Source: an uncultured Megamonas sp.
GTDB taxonomy: Bacteria; Bacillota; Negativicutes; Selenomonadales; Selenomonadaceae
Length of the DNA: 18,575 bases
NCBI GenBank assembly: GCA_900554895.1
Contig: USIX01000029.1
Coordinates: forward strand, 1-18,575
Direction of reading: 5' to 3'
Below, piece by piece: positions 1-7,860 of the stretch (the first letter of the stretch is position 1; every line of letters starts with the position of its first letter). A model generated the notes under the pieces. It did no database searches. It worked only from the letters and a program-made list of their open reading frames with translations, and had not been told where the DNA came from. The position numbers and the translations under genes were made by a program.

Positions 1-91
1 GCCCTTTAAGGCGGCGAGAGCGAGCACAATGAATAAGGAGTTTTCTAAGACATAAGCACTTTTGTCTATGTTTTTAGTAGCAGGAATTTTT

Positions 92-592
92 ATGGCTAAG
101 ATTTTAGTGATAATGGGCAGTTCGCGTTTATATGGAAACAGCTATATGTTAGCGGAAGCATTTATTAAGGGCGTGCACAGAGCTAATGTACATGATGTGA
201 AGATTTATAATACATTATGGCGCAAAATGCAGAATGAAAATGAAGAAGATAAAGATTTTTCTTCGCTCATAAAATGGGCAGATACACTTGTAATCATAAC
301 GCCTCTTCATTGGTTCAGTTTTTCACCGCAGATAAAAATGCTTCTGGATAAAATCTGTACATTAGTAAAGGAAAACAGTCTGTCTAATATTAGGGAGGTT
401 TTTCTAATCGGCTACGGCGATACGAAATATCAGGAAGCGTTCAACGGTCTTATTGAAACATATGAAAATATCGCGAGATATCAAAATTGGAAAAATAAAG
501 GCTGTTTTGTTGTGCCGAATGTTTGGAAAAAAGGTGATGTAAAGAAATATAAGGTATTGGATACAGTGGAAAATATTGGCAAGGAGTTCTAA
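92..592 (+). CDS. Flavodoxin-like NAD(P)H-dependent oxidoreductase, no Cys cluster
   Basis: 166-residue protein of the flavodoxin-fold FMN reductase type. Residues 1-12 form a beta strand leading into the phosphate-binding loop (GSSRLYGNS), and a later segment IITPLHWFSFSPQIKMLLD is the conserved loop-helix of this family (usually TPLYYxxxxxQxKxxxDR). Where related iron-sulfur flavoproteins carry a CxxCxxC cluster there is only a charged stretch, KMQNENEEDKD, so no iron-sulfur site is expected. I place the start at ATG 92 rather than the upstream TTG 62 because an AGGA lies 8 bases before 92 and because the family motif begins right after it. It is followed at once by a strong terminator and probably forms a single-gene unit or the end of one that begins outside the window. 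Family assignment is firm; the substrate is unknown. Confidence 0.8.
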   Translation: MAKILVIMGSSRLYGNSYMLAEAFIKGVHRANVHDVKIYNTLWRKMQNENEEDKDFSSLIKWADTLVIITPLHWFSFSPQIKMLLDKICTLVKENSLSNIREVFLIGYGDTKYQEAFNGLIETYENIARYQNWKNKGCFVVPNVWKKGDVKKYKVLDTVENIGKEF

Positions 593-594
593 AA

Positions 595-632
595 AAAAGC
601 ACTTTGGAGATTAGCTCTAAAGTGCTTTTTTT
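595..632. terminator. Bidirectional intrinsic terminator
   Basis: GCACTTT (599-605) pairs with AAAGTGC (619-625), extended inward by GAG/CTC, with a five-base loop. A-tract on the left and T-tract on the right let it end the flavodoxin-like gene on the plus strand and cstA on the minus strand. Confidence 0.85.
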
Positions 633-633
633 A

Positions 634-2316
634 TCAGTGATTTAATTCTATGGTGGTTTTTTCTTTTGGTTTTATGAGTTCTTTGCCGCAGTGCAGGGCG
701 ACGGAAACGGCAAGTACCATTAAGGCAATAGCCACGATAAGTTGCAGTCCGTCAACGGTGAAGGTGAACTGACCGGCAGACAGTTTTACCAAAATACCGT
801 ATACTGCTTCGATAAGTGCCGTGAGCGTTACGCAGAACATTACAATCATCGGAATGTAGAGCATAAAGCCCTTACGGCCTGTAGTTCTTAAAAATACGGC
901 AAGGGAGATTAGCACGAGTGCCGAGAGCAGCTGATTGGCGGCACCGAACAGCGGCCAGATATTCATATAGCCTCCTAAACAGAGAAGATACCCGAATACG
1001 AGTGTTATAATTGTAGAGAAATATTTATTGGTGCATATTTTTTGTAAAGTGTTCATATCCTGTGCGTTGTCAATGGTGAAAAGTTCCTGAAAGGACATGC
1101 GTCCGATGCGGGCTACAGCATCAAGCGTAGTGAGAGCAAGAGCCGATACGCACATGGTCATTATGCAGTTGGCAATATCGTGCGGCATGCCGAACATGGA
1201 GAAAAAACCGGCAACCGCCGTAGAAAAAATCTGAAATGGTGTGCCTTCCGGCAGATGACCGCCCGTTGCCGCCGAACAGACAATTACAAGTGAAACGACA
1301 CCGAGTACGGACTCTACAAGCATGGAGCCGTAGCCGACAAATAGAGTGTCTTTTTCATTGGAGAGTGTTTTTGATGATGTACCGGAGGAGACGAGACTGT
1401 GGAAGCCGGAAACGGCACCGCAGGCAATGGTGATAAACAAAATCGGAAATAAATCCTTGCCGTTTACGGTAAAACCGACAAACGCAGGCATATTGATAGT
1501 GGGATTTGCAACAAAAACGCCGACAACACCGCCCAAAATCATCGCGAGAAGTAAAAACGCGCTTAAATAATCGCGTGGTTGTTTTAAAATCCACATTGGC
1601 ATTACGGCAGCTATGAAAATATAGAAAAATACGATGTAGAGCCAGCTCATGCGGTCGAGGTAAATCGGAAAGGCGATACCGGCGGCAAGCATGATAAGTA
1701 AAAGAATAATACCGATAACGAAACGTGTTTTTTCACTTGGATGAATTTTTTGGGTGAATAAACCGAAAGCTATGGCTGCGAAAATGAACAGCATGGAAAT
1801 AGAGGCGGCGGCAGCATTCGGAGTAATAGGACTTCCGTCGCTGGTAAATCCGTTGAAGGTATTGGCAACAATATCACCGAAAGCGGCAATAACGAGCAGG
1901 CTGAATAGCCAGCAGAATAATAAAAACAGACGGCGGCCTGTTTTGCCTATGTATTGTTCAATAAGCATACCCATGGATTTTCCTTGATTTTTTACAGAAG
2001 CATATAATGCCGTAAAATCCTGCACAGCACCGAAGAAAATTCCGCCGAAGATAATCCATAAAAAAGCCGGCAGCCAGCCGTACATGGCGGCAATTATTGG
2101 GCCTGTTACAGGTCCTGCTCCTGTGATTGATGTAAATTGATGAGAAAATACGGTGAATTTGGAAGCTGGCGTGAAATCCTGTCCGTCTTCATATTTGTAG
2201 GCAGGTGTTTTTGCGCTCGGGTCGAAGCCCCATGTTCTGAGCAGCCAGCGGCCGTAAAGACGGTAAGCCAAGAAAAAAATTATAATAGCAGAGCCGACGA
2301 GCATTATACCGTTCAT
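634..2316 (-). CDS. cstA: Carbon starvation protein CstA family transporter
   Basis: 560-residue integral membrane protein with well over ten hydrophobic segments. Near the N-terminus it carries the CstA signature (DFTPASKFTVFSHQFTSITG, then GPVTGPIIAAMYGWLP) and in the middle the FHSLVSSGTSSKTL segment typical of the family. Members take up peptides or pyruvate during nutrient limitation. The protein is shorter than the roughly 700-residue enterobacterial CstA/BtsT, as is usual for anaerobic Firmicutes versions. Start: ATG at 2316 on the minus strand, preceded by an AGGAAG ribosome site; the longer frame to 2334 would begin with TTG and overlap that site. A consensus promoter lies about 100 bases upstream with an imperfect palindrome between it and the gene. 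It stands alone, convergent with the gene at 92 and divergent from the cold-shock gene. Confidence 0.9.
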   Translation of the reverse strand: MNGIMLVGSAIIIFFLAYRLYGRWLLRTWGFDPSAKTPAYKYEDGQDFTPASKFTVFSHQFTSITGAGPVTGPIIAAMYGWLPAFLWIIFGGIFFGAVQDFTALYASVKNQGKSMGMLIEQYIGKTGRRLFLLFCWLFSLLVIAAFGDIVANTFNGFTSDGSPITPNAAAASISMLFIFAAIAFGLFTQKIHPSEKTRFVIGIILLLIMLAAGIAFPIYLDRMSWLYIVFFYIFIAAVMPMWILKQPRDYLSAFLLLAMILGGVVGVFVANPTINMPAFVGFTVNGKDLFPILFITIACGAVSGFHSLVSSGTSSKTLSNEKDTLFVGYGSMLVESVLGVVSLVIVCSAATGGHLPEGTPFQIFSTAVAGFFSMFGMPHDIANCIMTMCVSALALTTLDAVARIGRMSFQELFTIDNAQDMNTLQKICTNKYFSTIITLVFGYLLCLGGYMNIWPLFGAANQLLSALVLISLAVFLRTTGRKGFMLYIPMIVMFCVTLTALIEAVYGILVKLSAGQFTFTVDGLQLIVAIALMVLAVSVALHCGKELIKPKEKTTIELNH

Positions 2317-2367
2317 AAAAAATCTTCCTTTCAAAATTTGTTGTTTCCGCTAAAATATTAGATATAT

Positions 2368-2383
2368 TTGTCCATATGGATAA
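2368..2383. promoter_or_regulatory. Imperfect palindrome in the cstA leader
   Basis: TTGTCCATATGGATAA is a 16-base dyad with one G/T mismatch pair and a perfect 10-base core (TCCATATGGA). It sits between the predicted cstA promoter and its start codon, where an operator or an mRNA hairpin could act. No regulator can be named from the sequence. Confidence 0.35.
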
Positions 2384-2417
2384 GATATAAGAAATATACA
2401 GCAGTCGTCGAATACAT

Positions 2418-2446
2418 AGTATAGCATTATCATAAATAAGCGTCAA
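2418..2446 (-). promoter_or_regulatory. cstA promoter
   Basis: Read on the minus strand: TTGACG, 17-base spacer, TATACT. Near-consensus sigma-A promoter directed at cstA; the leader would be about 95 bases. Confidence 0.65.
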
Positions 2447-2482
2447 TTAAAATATGTAAATATGTAAAGTTTGTATGCAAAA

Positions 2483-2511
2483 TTGACAAAAAATATAACT
2501 CATGCTATGAT
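2483..2511 (+). promoter_or_regulatory. Cold-shock gene promoter
   Basis: TTGACA (2483-2488), 17-base spacer, TATGAT (2506-2511). Almost perfect sigma-A promoter; transcription would start near 2518 and give a leader of about 135 bases before the cold-shock gene. Confidence 0.75.
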
Positions 2512-2517
2512 TGAGCT

Positions 2518-2652
2518 ATTCAGTTTTGGAATACAATTAAATTAACGTTTAAGTCCTCCTCTCAAATATCAAATGTGTGGAAGATTTTATTTGTTTTTTA
2601 GTTTACTCTCCGCACTGATTTATATTTTATTTTATAAGGAGGCTTCTCAATA
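2518..2652 (+). promoter_or_regulatory. Long 5' leader of the cold-shock gene with a possible anti-Shine-Dalgarno
   Basis: The leader is unusually long for a 71-residue protein, as in cspA genes whose leaders refold with temperature. CCTCCT at 2555-2560 is the exact complement of AGGAGG at 2637-2642, which is part of the ribosome site, so the site could be masked. The pairing is read from sequence; thermosensing is inference. Confidence 0.4.
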
Positions 2653-2868
2653 ATGGGAACAGGTACAGTTAAATGGTTTAATTCTGGTAAAGGATATGGT
2701 TTTATTACAAATGATGACGGTTCCGGCGATTTATTCGTTCATTTTTCCGCTATCAATTCCGAAGGCTTTAAAACTTTGGAAGAAGGCCAGAAAGTAACTT
2801 TCGATACAGAAGCAGACAGCCGCGATGCAAGCAAAATGCGTGCTGTAAATGTAACAGTTGTAAAATAA
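2653..2868 (+). CDS. Cold-shock domain protein (CspA family)
   Basis: 71 residues, the standard length for a single cold-shock domain. The N-terminus [17 protein letters not shown] contains the RNP1 motif (KGYGFI, residues 13-18) and LFVHF (27-31) is RNP2. These aromatic and basic residues bind single-stranded RNA or DNA; the family melts mRNA secondary structure at low temperature or acts as a general RNA chaperone. Start is ATG 2653 with AAGGAGG ten bases upstream. It has its own consensus promoter and long leader on the left and a hairpin terminator directly behind, so it is a monocistronic unit, although readthrough into the LysR gene 70 bases downstream is possible. Which of several host csp paralogues this is cannot be told. 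Confidence 0.95.
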   Translation: MGTGTVKWFNSGKGYGFITNDDGSGDLFVHFSAINSEGFKTLEEGQKVTFDTEADSRDASKMRAVNVTVVK

Positions 2869-2883
2869 TTGAAGCAGCAGATA

Positions 2884-2914
2884 AAAGAGCAATCCATTAG
2901 GTTGCTCTTTTTTT
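2884..2914 (+). terminator. Terminator of the cold-shock gene
   Basis: AGAGCAA (2886-2892) pairs with TTGCTCT (2902-2908), extended by a U-G and a C-G pair around a five-base loop, followed by a run of T. Confidence 0.8.
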
Positions 2915-2939
2915 GTACATAGACAGAGGAGGTTATTTC

Positions 2940-3806
2940 ATGGAATTCCGTTTGTTAAAGTATTTTCTGATTGTGGCACGTGAAGAAAATATCACACGGG
3001 CGGCAAACTGGCTGCATATCACTCAGCCGACACTGTCGCGTCAGCTTATGCAGCTTGAAGATGAGCTGGGAGTAAAATTATTTAAGCGTAGTAAGCACAG
3101 AATTATTCTGACGGATGACGGCATGATGCTAAAGCGCAGAGCGCAGGAAATTATGTCTTTGGTAGAGAAAACGAAGCAGGATTTTGTATCGGAAGATGAA
3201 GAACTGGCGGGGAAAATATCCATCGGTTGCGGTGAAACAAGAAATATGTCGTTTTTATCAAATCATATAAAAAACTTTCATGAAATTTATCCGCGGGTTA
3301 AATATGAAATTTACAGTGCGACAGCTGATGATATTAAGGATGATTTGGAAAAAGGCATTTTGGATATGGGACTTTTAACGGAACCTGTTGATATCGGCAA
3401 ATATGCTTTTATCCGTATGCCGGAAAAAGAACAGTGGGGCGTTTTGGTACGCAAGGACAGTGAACTGGCACGGAAGGATTTTGTCATGCCGGAGGATTTG
3501 GTGAATATACCGCTTATTATCGGCAGAAGAGAAGAAGTGCGCAATGAACTGGCAAACTGGTTCGGCGGATATTATGAACAGGCGGAAATTATTGCTACAT
3601 ACAATCTGATTTTAAATGCAGCCAATATGGTAAAAAATAAAGTAGGTGTTGTCTTAGGATTTAATTTGGGCAATATTTATGAGGATTTATGTCTTATTCC
3701 GTTAAAGCCGTCACTTGAAACGGGAGCTGTACTTGTCTGGAAACGAAATAATATGCTGTCCAAAACGACGGAGAAATTTATAAACTTTATTAAAAATACA
3801 GATTAA
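2940..3806 (+). CDS. LysR-family transcriptional regulator
   Basis: 288 residues, normal LysR length. The N-terminal winged helix-turn-helix is unmistakable (ENITRAANWLHITQPTLS, then RQLMQLEDELGVKLFKR) at about residues 15-60, followed by a linker helix and a two-lobed effector domain (from about residue 90) beginning GKISIGCGETRNMSFL. Start is ATG 2940 because AGAGGAGG lies at 2925-2932; the frame continues back to a TTG inside the upstream terminator, which is not plausible. No target gene lies divergently next to it, which is unusual for LysR; nearest candidates are the redox genes starting at 4473, but these are separated by a repeat element. A clear promoter of its own was not found between 2914 and 2940, so it may rely on readthrough. 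Effector unknown. Confidence 0.9.
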   Translation: MEFRLLKYFLIVAREENITRAANWLHITQPTLSRQLMQLEDELGVKLFKRSKHRIILTDDGMMLKRRAQEIMSLVEKTKQDFVSEDEELAGKISIGCGETRNMSFLSNHIKNFHEIYPRVKYEIYSATADDIKDDLEKGILDMGLLTEPVDIGKYAFIRMPEKEQWGVLVRKDSELARKDFVMPEDLVNIPLIIGRREEVRNELANWFGGYYEQAEIIATYNLILNAANMVKNKVGVVLGFNLGNIYEDLCLIPLKPSLETGAVLVWKRNNMLSKTTEKFINFIKNTD

Positions 3807-3853
3807 GCATTTTTGGAAATAGAATATAAGTATTAGATATAATAAAATATTTA

Positions 3854-3893
3854 AACTAAAATAGGTGTTAGAAGATGACACCTATTTTTTTTA
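3854..3893 (+). terminator. Terminator of the LysR gene
   Basis: TAGGTGT (3862-3868) pairs with ACACCTA (3878-3884), flanked by A-rich and T-rich arms that lengthen the stem, followed by eight T. The repeat element begins immediately after it. Confidence 0.8.
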
Positions 3894-3930
3894 GTTCATT
3901 TTTATTTGAAGCTCAAAGAAGATAAATTAA

Positions 3931-3999
3931 AAGAAAGTGCCTGTTCGGCACAATATAATGTAAAGGGAGTTATTTCCTAATTTATTCTTATATTGCGCC
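3931..3999 (+). repeat. Dispersed repeat, copy A
   Basis: Positions 3931-3996 match 18510-18575 at 57 of 66 bases without any gap. GTGCC/GGCAC form a five-base hairpin (3938-3952); GGCACAATATAA (3947-3958) can instead pair with TTATATTGCGCC (3988-3999) at 11 of 12 positions, enclosing a small inner hairpin at 3965-3978. The two stems share GGCAC and so are mutually exclusive. Confidence 0.75.
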
Positions 4000-4000
4000 G

Positions 4001-4035
4001 GGCAATTTTTCTTTGAGATACAAAGAAAAGTTGCC
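4001..4035. repeat. Long hairpin inside the composite element
   Basis: GGCAATTTTTCTTTG (4001-4015) and CAAAGAAAAGTTGCC (4021-4035) pair at 14 of 15 positions, the exception being a wobble pair, around the loop AGATA. The CTTTGA/CAAAG core resembles the element's outer inverted repeats, so it may be a third related arm. Confidence 0.6.
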
Positions 4036-4062
4036 GAAAAAGAAATATATGATTTAGTAAAC

Positions 4063-4209
4063 CGCATAGAAATTTTCCTTTAGAGATAAGATATTTTTAT
4101 CTATAACGTCCAAAAACTCGCTAATGCTCAAACAGTTTGGACTAAAACCATAGCTAAAAATATCTTATCTCCAATAGCCTGACGGCTATCGGAAAATTAT
4201 CTAAATGCG
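4063..4209. other. Branched self-complementary core (candidate structured RNA or DNA)
   Basis: Nested pairings: CGCAT (4063-4067) with ATGCG (4205-4209); AATTTTCC (4071-4078) with GGAAAATT (4191-4198); a perfect 17-bp stem 4083-4099 with 4155-4171, capped by GTCCAAA/TTTGGAC (4108-4114, 4136-4142); and a separate hairpin ATAGCC-TGAC-GGCTAT (4174-4189). Together they give a closing stem with two branches. It matches no riboswitch or RNA class I know. Confidence 0.5.
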
Positions 4210-4395
4210 CAATAGAATTTTGAGATAAATTGCAATTTACAGTGTCCACATCATTTTTTAGTTTCTATTTGACATTTGAAGGCACGAGCTAAATTCCAAA
4301 TGTTTCGAGCCGTTGTTTCGACTGTATTCATATAAGCACCTCGAAGGCTTGCCCAGTGCAGCGTAAGCGAAACGTTAAAAAAGGTTTTCTTTTTG

Positions 4396-4430
4396 GTTCG
4401 TTTTTCTTTGAGCTTCAAAGAAAAATGAAC
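4396..4430. repeat. Right-end hairpin of the composite element
   Basis: GTTCGTTTTTCTTTGA (4396-4411) pairs with TCAAAGAAAAATGAAC (4415-4430) at 15 of 16 positions around a three-base loop. Part of it is the inverted copy of the element's left end. It sits just upstream of the DUF362 gene and could end transcription entering from the left. Confidence 0.6.
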
Positions 4431-4472
4431 AATGAATACAAATAATAAATATATCTGAAAGGATTAGTTAAT

Positions 4473-5504
4473 ATGCAAAGTCTTACACGAAGAAATTTTT
4501 TTAAAATGGCGGGCAGTGTTGCTGTAGGATTGGCGGCTTCGCAGCTGACGCATTTATCACCGGCTCTTGCTCAGGCTCCGGTAGTAGGCAGTCAGGATTT
4601 TACGGATTTGAAGAATGTGGAAGGTTCGTATGCTAAAGTTTACTTCACGAAACATATTGATGCGCAGCATTTAATAAAACTGTATAACTTGGTTAATGAA
4701 AGTATTTACGGTAAAGTAGCGATAAAGCTGCATACGGGCGAACAGCACGGACCGAATATATTGCCGCGTGATATGGTACAGGCTTTTCAGGCACATATTC
4801 CGAACAGTAATATTGTAGAAACGAATACTCTTTATGTAGGGGACAGGGATACGACGGAAAAACACTGCGAAACACTCAGAGTAAACGGATGGACGTTTTG
4901 CCCTGTTGACATCATGGATGAAGACGGAACGGTTATGCTTCCAATAAGAAACGGGATACATTTGAAAGAAATTTCCGTGGGCAGTCATATGATAAATTAC
5001 GATTCCATGGTAGTGCTTACGCATTTTAAAGGTCATCCGAGAGGCGGTTTTGGCGGTTCAATGAAAAATCTGGCTATCGGCTGTGCCGACGGACAAATCG
5101 GCAAGCGTATGGTGCACGGTTTGGGCAAGGAATTGCCAAAAACGGCTGAAGGCTGGCCGGGCGAGGAACTGTTTATGGAAAATATGGCGGATTCTGCCAA
5201 AGGAACGATAGATTATTTCGGCAAGCATATTGTATATATCAATGTAATGCGCCGCATGTCCGTTGATTGCGACTGTGTGGGGGTCGGCGCGGCGGAACCG
5301 ACCATTCCGGATATCGGCATACTTGCATCCACCGATTTACTGGCGATTGACCAGGCATCCGTCGATTTAGTATATGCTCAACCGGAAAAATACCGCCATG
5401 ATTTGGTAGAACGTATTGAGTCACGTAAAGGTCTGCGTCAGCTTTCGGCTATGCGGGAACTTAAAATGGGTAATGACAAATATAAATTAATCAGTATCGA
5501 CTGA
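4473..5504 (+). CDS. Tat-exported DUF362 domain protein
   Basis: 343 residues. The N-terminus has a twin-arginine signal (TRRNFFKMAG, arginines 6-7), a hydrophobic stretch (12-23) and an Ala-X-Ala site (31-33), so export in folded form with a cofactor is predicted. The remainder is a DUF362 domain, with the family stretches FKGHPRGGFGGSMKNLAIG (185-203), CADGQIGK (204-211), CDC (266-268) and PDIGILASTDLLAIDQASVD (279-298). The family is of uncertain function and often linked to iron-sulfur and anaerobic redox proteins; here Cys132, 143, 204, 266 and 268 could ligate metal, which is inference. No ferredoxin domain is attached. Start ATG 4473 has GAAAGGA ten bases upstream. It is the first gene of the plus-strand redox run; the MerR gene follows after 23 bases. 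No convincing promoter was found in the 42 bases between the repeat element and this start. Confidence 0.85.
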   Translation: MQSLTRRNFFKMAGSVAVGLAASQLTHLSPALAQAPVVGSQDFTDLKNVEGSYAKVYFTKHIDAQHLIKLYNLVNESIYGKVAIKLHTGEQHGPNILPRDMVQAFQAHIPNSNIVETNTLYVGDRDTTEKHCETLRVNGWTFCPVDIMDEDGTVMLPIRNGIHLKEISVGSHMINYDSMVVLTHFKGHPRGGFGGSMKNLAIGCADGQIGKRMVHGLGKELPKTAEGWPGEELFMENMADSAKGTIDYFGKHIVYINVMRRMSVDCDCVGVGAAEPTIPDIGILASTDLLAIDQASVDLVYAQPEKYRHDLVERIESRKGLRQLSAMRELKMGNDKYKLISID

Positions 5505-5527
5505 ATTTCAATACAGGGGAAGATAAT

Positions 5528-5902
5528 ATGGCAGAACATATTATGACAAAGCAGGAAGCAAGTGAGCATTTCAATATACCGATAAGTGTTCTTGATGAAT
5601 ATGAAAGCTGGGGGCTGTGCGGTGCTGTTAAAAAAGTTATGGGTGTTTGGCAGTATGATGACAGTGATTTGGAATATCTCAGCATGATTATGACATTGCA
5701 TGATATAGGTTTCAATTCAAGTGAAGTGGAAATGTATATGCGGCTTTTGCTCAATGATAAAAGTACAGATAAAAAACAACTGGAAATGCTTAATAAAAAA
5801 AGAGATGCTATTTTAGACAGAATACATTTTCGGGAAAAACAGCTGGAGAGATTGGATTATCTTCGTTATGAAATCAATAAAAATATGAAAAACGGCAGGT
5901 GA
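5528..5902 (+). CDS. MerR-family-like transcriptional regulator
   Basis: 124 residues. Residues 6-25 (TKQEASEHFNIPISVLDEYE) form the MerR helix-turn-helix, followed by a wing (GVWQYDDSDLEYLSMI) and a helix IGFNSSEVEMYMRLL typical of MerR, then a charged coiled coil (about 75-120) for dimerisation. No C-terminal effector domain or conserved metal-binding cysteines are present, as in small MerR proteins that sense aldehydes or redox state. The usual arginine of the R-Y-Y-E motif is replaced (VLDEYESWGL), so it is somewhat divergent. The frame sits between the DUF362 and aldo/keto reductase genes, with the following ATG only 5 bases after its stop, so it is cotranscribed with its probable targets. 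Candidate operators are the 19-bp-spacer promoters at 7796 and 11085. Confidence 0.75.
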   Translation: MAEHIMTKQEASEHFNIPISVLDEYESWGLCGAVKKVMGVWQYDDSDLEYLSMIMTLHDIGFNSSEVEMYMRLLLNDKSTDKKQLEMLNKKRDAILDRIHFREKQLERLDYLRYEINKNMKNGR

Positions 5903-5907
5903 TTAAT

Positions 5908-6759
5908 ATGAAGAAAATTCAGTTGAACAATGGTTTGGAAATGCCGCTTAGAGGTCTGGGAGTTTTTCAGGTAACCGACAAAAATGTATGCGAACAGACT
6001 GTATTGCAGGCATTGAATATTGGATACCGCATGATTGATACGGCAGCGTGCTACGGCAATGAAACAGCTGTCGGCAATGCAATAGAAAAAAGCGGGATTG
6101 AACGAAAGGACATATTCATTGTTTCCAAAGTATGGATACAGGATGCCGGTTATGATAAAACGAAGAAGTCTTTTTTCAAGACACTGGAAAATTTAAAAAC
6201 GGATTATCTCGATTTGTATTTAGTGCATATGCCGTACGGCGATTATCACGGTAGCTGGCGTGCCATGGAGGAACTGTATAAAGAAGGCAGAGTAAAAGCA
6301 ATAGGTGTTTGCAATTTTCTGGAAGACAGACTTACGGATTTGATTTTAAGTCATGAAATAGTGCCGGCAGTTAATCAGATGGAACTGCACCCTTTCTGTC
6401 AACAGAAAAAACTGCGCGAAGTGATGAAGAAATACGATATAAAACCGATGGCTTGGGCGCCTTTTGCCGAAGGCAAGGACGATATTTTTCAGAATGAAAC
6501 GTTATCGGCTATCGGTAAAAAATACGGAAAGACTCCGGCACAAGTTATTCTGTGCTGGCTAATGCAGAGCGGTATTATAGCAATTCCCAAATCAGTGCAT
6601 GAAGAAAGGCTTAAAGAAAATTTTTCTACAGGCAATTTTGTTTTAAGTGATGATGATATGAAGCGTATTGAAGCTATGGACAGAAAAGAAAGTCTTATTT
6701 TGAATATAACAAGTCTGGATGAAGTGTACCGTCTGCATAATATACGGTTTGAACAGTGA
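5908..6759 (+). CDS. Aldo/keto reductase (2,5-diketogluconate reductase-like)
   Basis: 283 residues, the normal length for a single TIM-barrel aldo/keto reductase. The catalytic tetrad is visible: Asp44 and Tyr49 in IDTAACYGNE, Lys74 in VSKVW, and His107 in LYLVHMP. The C-terminal AIPKSVHEERLKENF segment is the NADPH-binding signature. It would reduce an aldehyde or ketone with NADPH in the cytoplasm. Start is taken as ATG 5908 with AGGTG at 5896-5900; GTG 5899 is possible but less likely. It is tightly coupled to the MerR gene before it and is followed after 27 bases by a second reductase of a different subfamily. Substrate cannot be deduced; detoxification of reactive carbonyls fits the MerR context. 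Confidence 0.92.
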   Translation: MKKIQLNNGLEMPLRGLGVFQVTDKNVCEQTVLQALNIGYRMIDTAACYGNETAVGNAIEKSGIERKDIFIVSKVWIQDAGYDKTKKSFFKTLENLKTDYLDLYLVHMPYGDYHGSWRAMEELYKEGRVKAIGVCNFLEDRLTDLILSHEIVPAVNQMELHPFCQQKKLREVMKKYDIKPMAWAPFAEGKDDIFQNETLSAIGKKYGKTPAQVILCWLMQSGIIAIPKSVHEERLKENFSTGNFVLSDDDMKRIEAMDRKESLILNITSLDEVYRLHNIRFEQ

Positions 6760-6771
6760 GATATGAGTTGA

Positions 6772-7826
<1,055 letters not shown>

Positions 7827-7860
7827 TAGGATAGAAAAATTTTTAAAGAAGGTAATATTT

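Larger units (their letters stand above)
3894..4430. repeat. Composite intergenic element bounded by inverted repeats
   Basis: This 537-base gene-free block starts and ends with inverted copies of a 27-base sequence (3894-3920 and 4404-4430 reversed) that differ at one position. No open frame of note lies inside on either strand. Within it are a 66-nt repeat (3931-3996) that recurs at the window's right edge, a long hairpin (4001-4035), a branched self-complementary core (4063-4209), a perfect 14-base palindrome (4226-4239) and a TTTCTTTGA/TCAAAGAAA hairpin at the right end. The layout resembles a non-autonomous mobile element (MITE) or clustered intergenic repeats; no target-site duplication could be recognised. 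Confidence 0.55.

Noticed and set aside
2..55. Open frame of 17 codons running in from the left edge, possible end of an upstream gene
   Set aside because: Too short to recognise, and no codon or homology signal; it could be chance.
3894..4430. CRISPR array or tRNA gene in the gene-free region
   Set aside because: No regularly spaced direct repeats and no tRNA cloverleaf with a T-loop consensus; the structure is palindromic.
4671..5036. 121-codon minus-strand frame within the DUF362 gene
   Set aside because: Shadow of the coding strand; no start signal.
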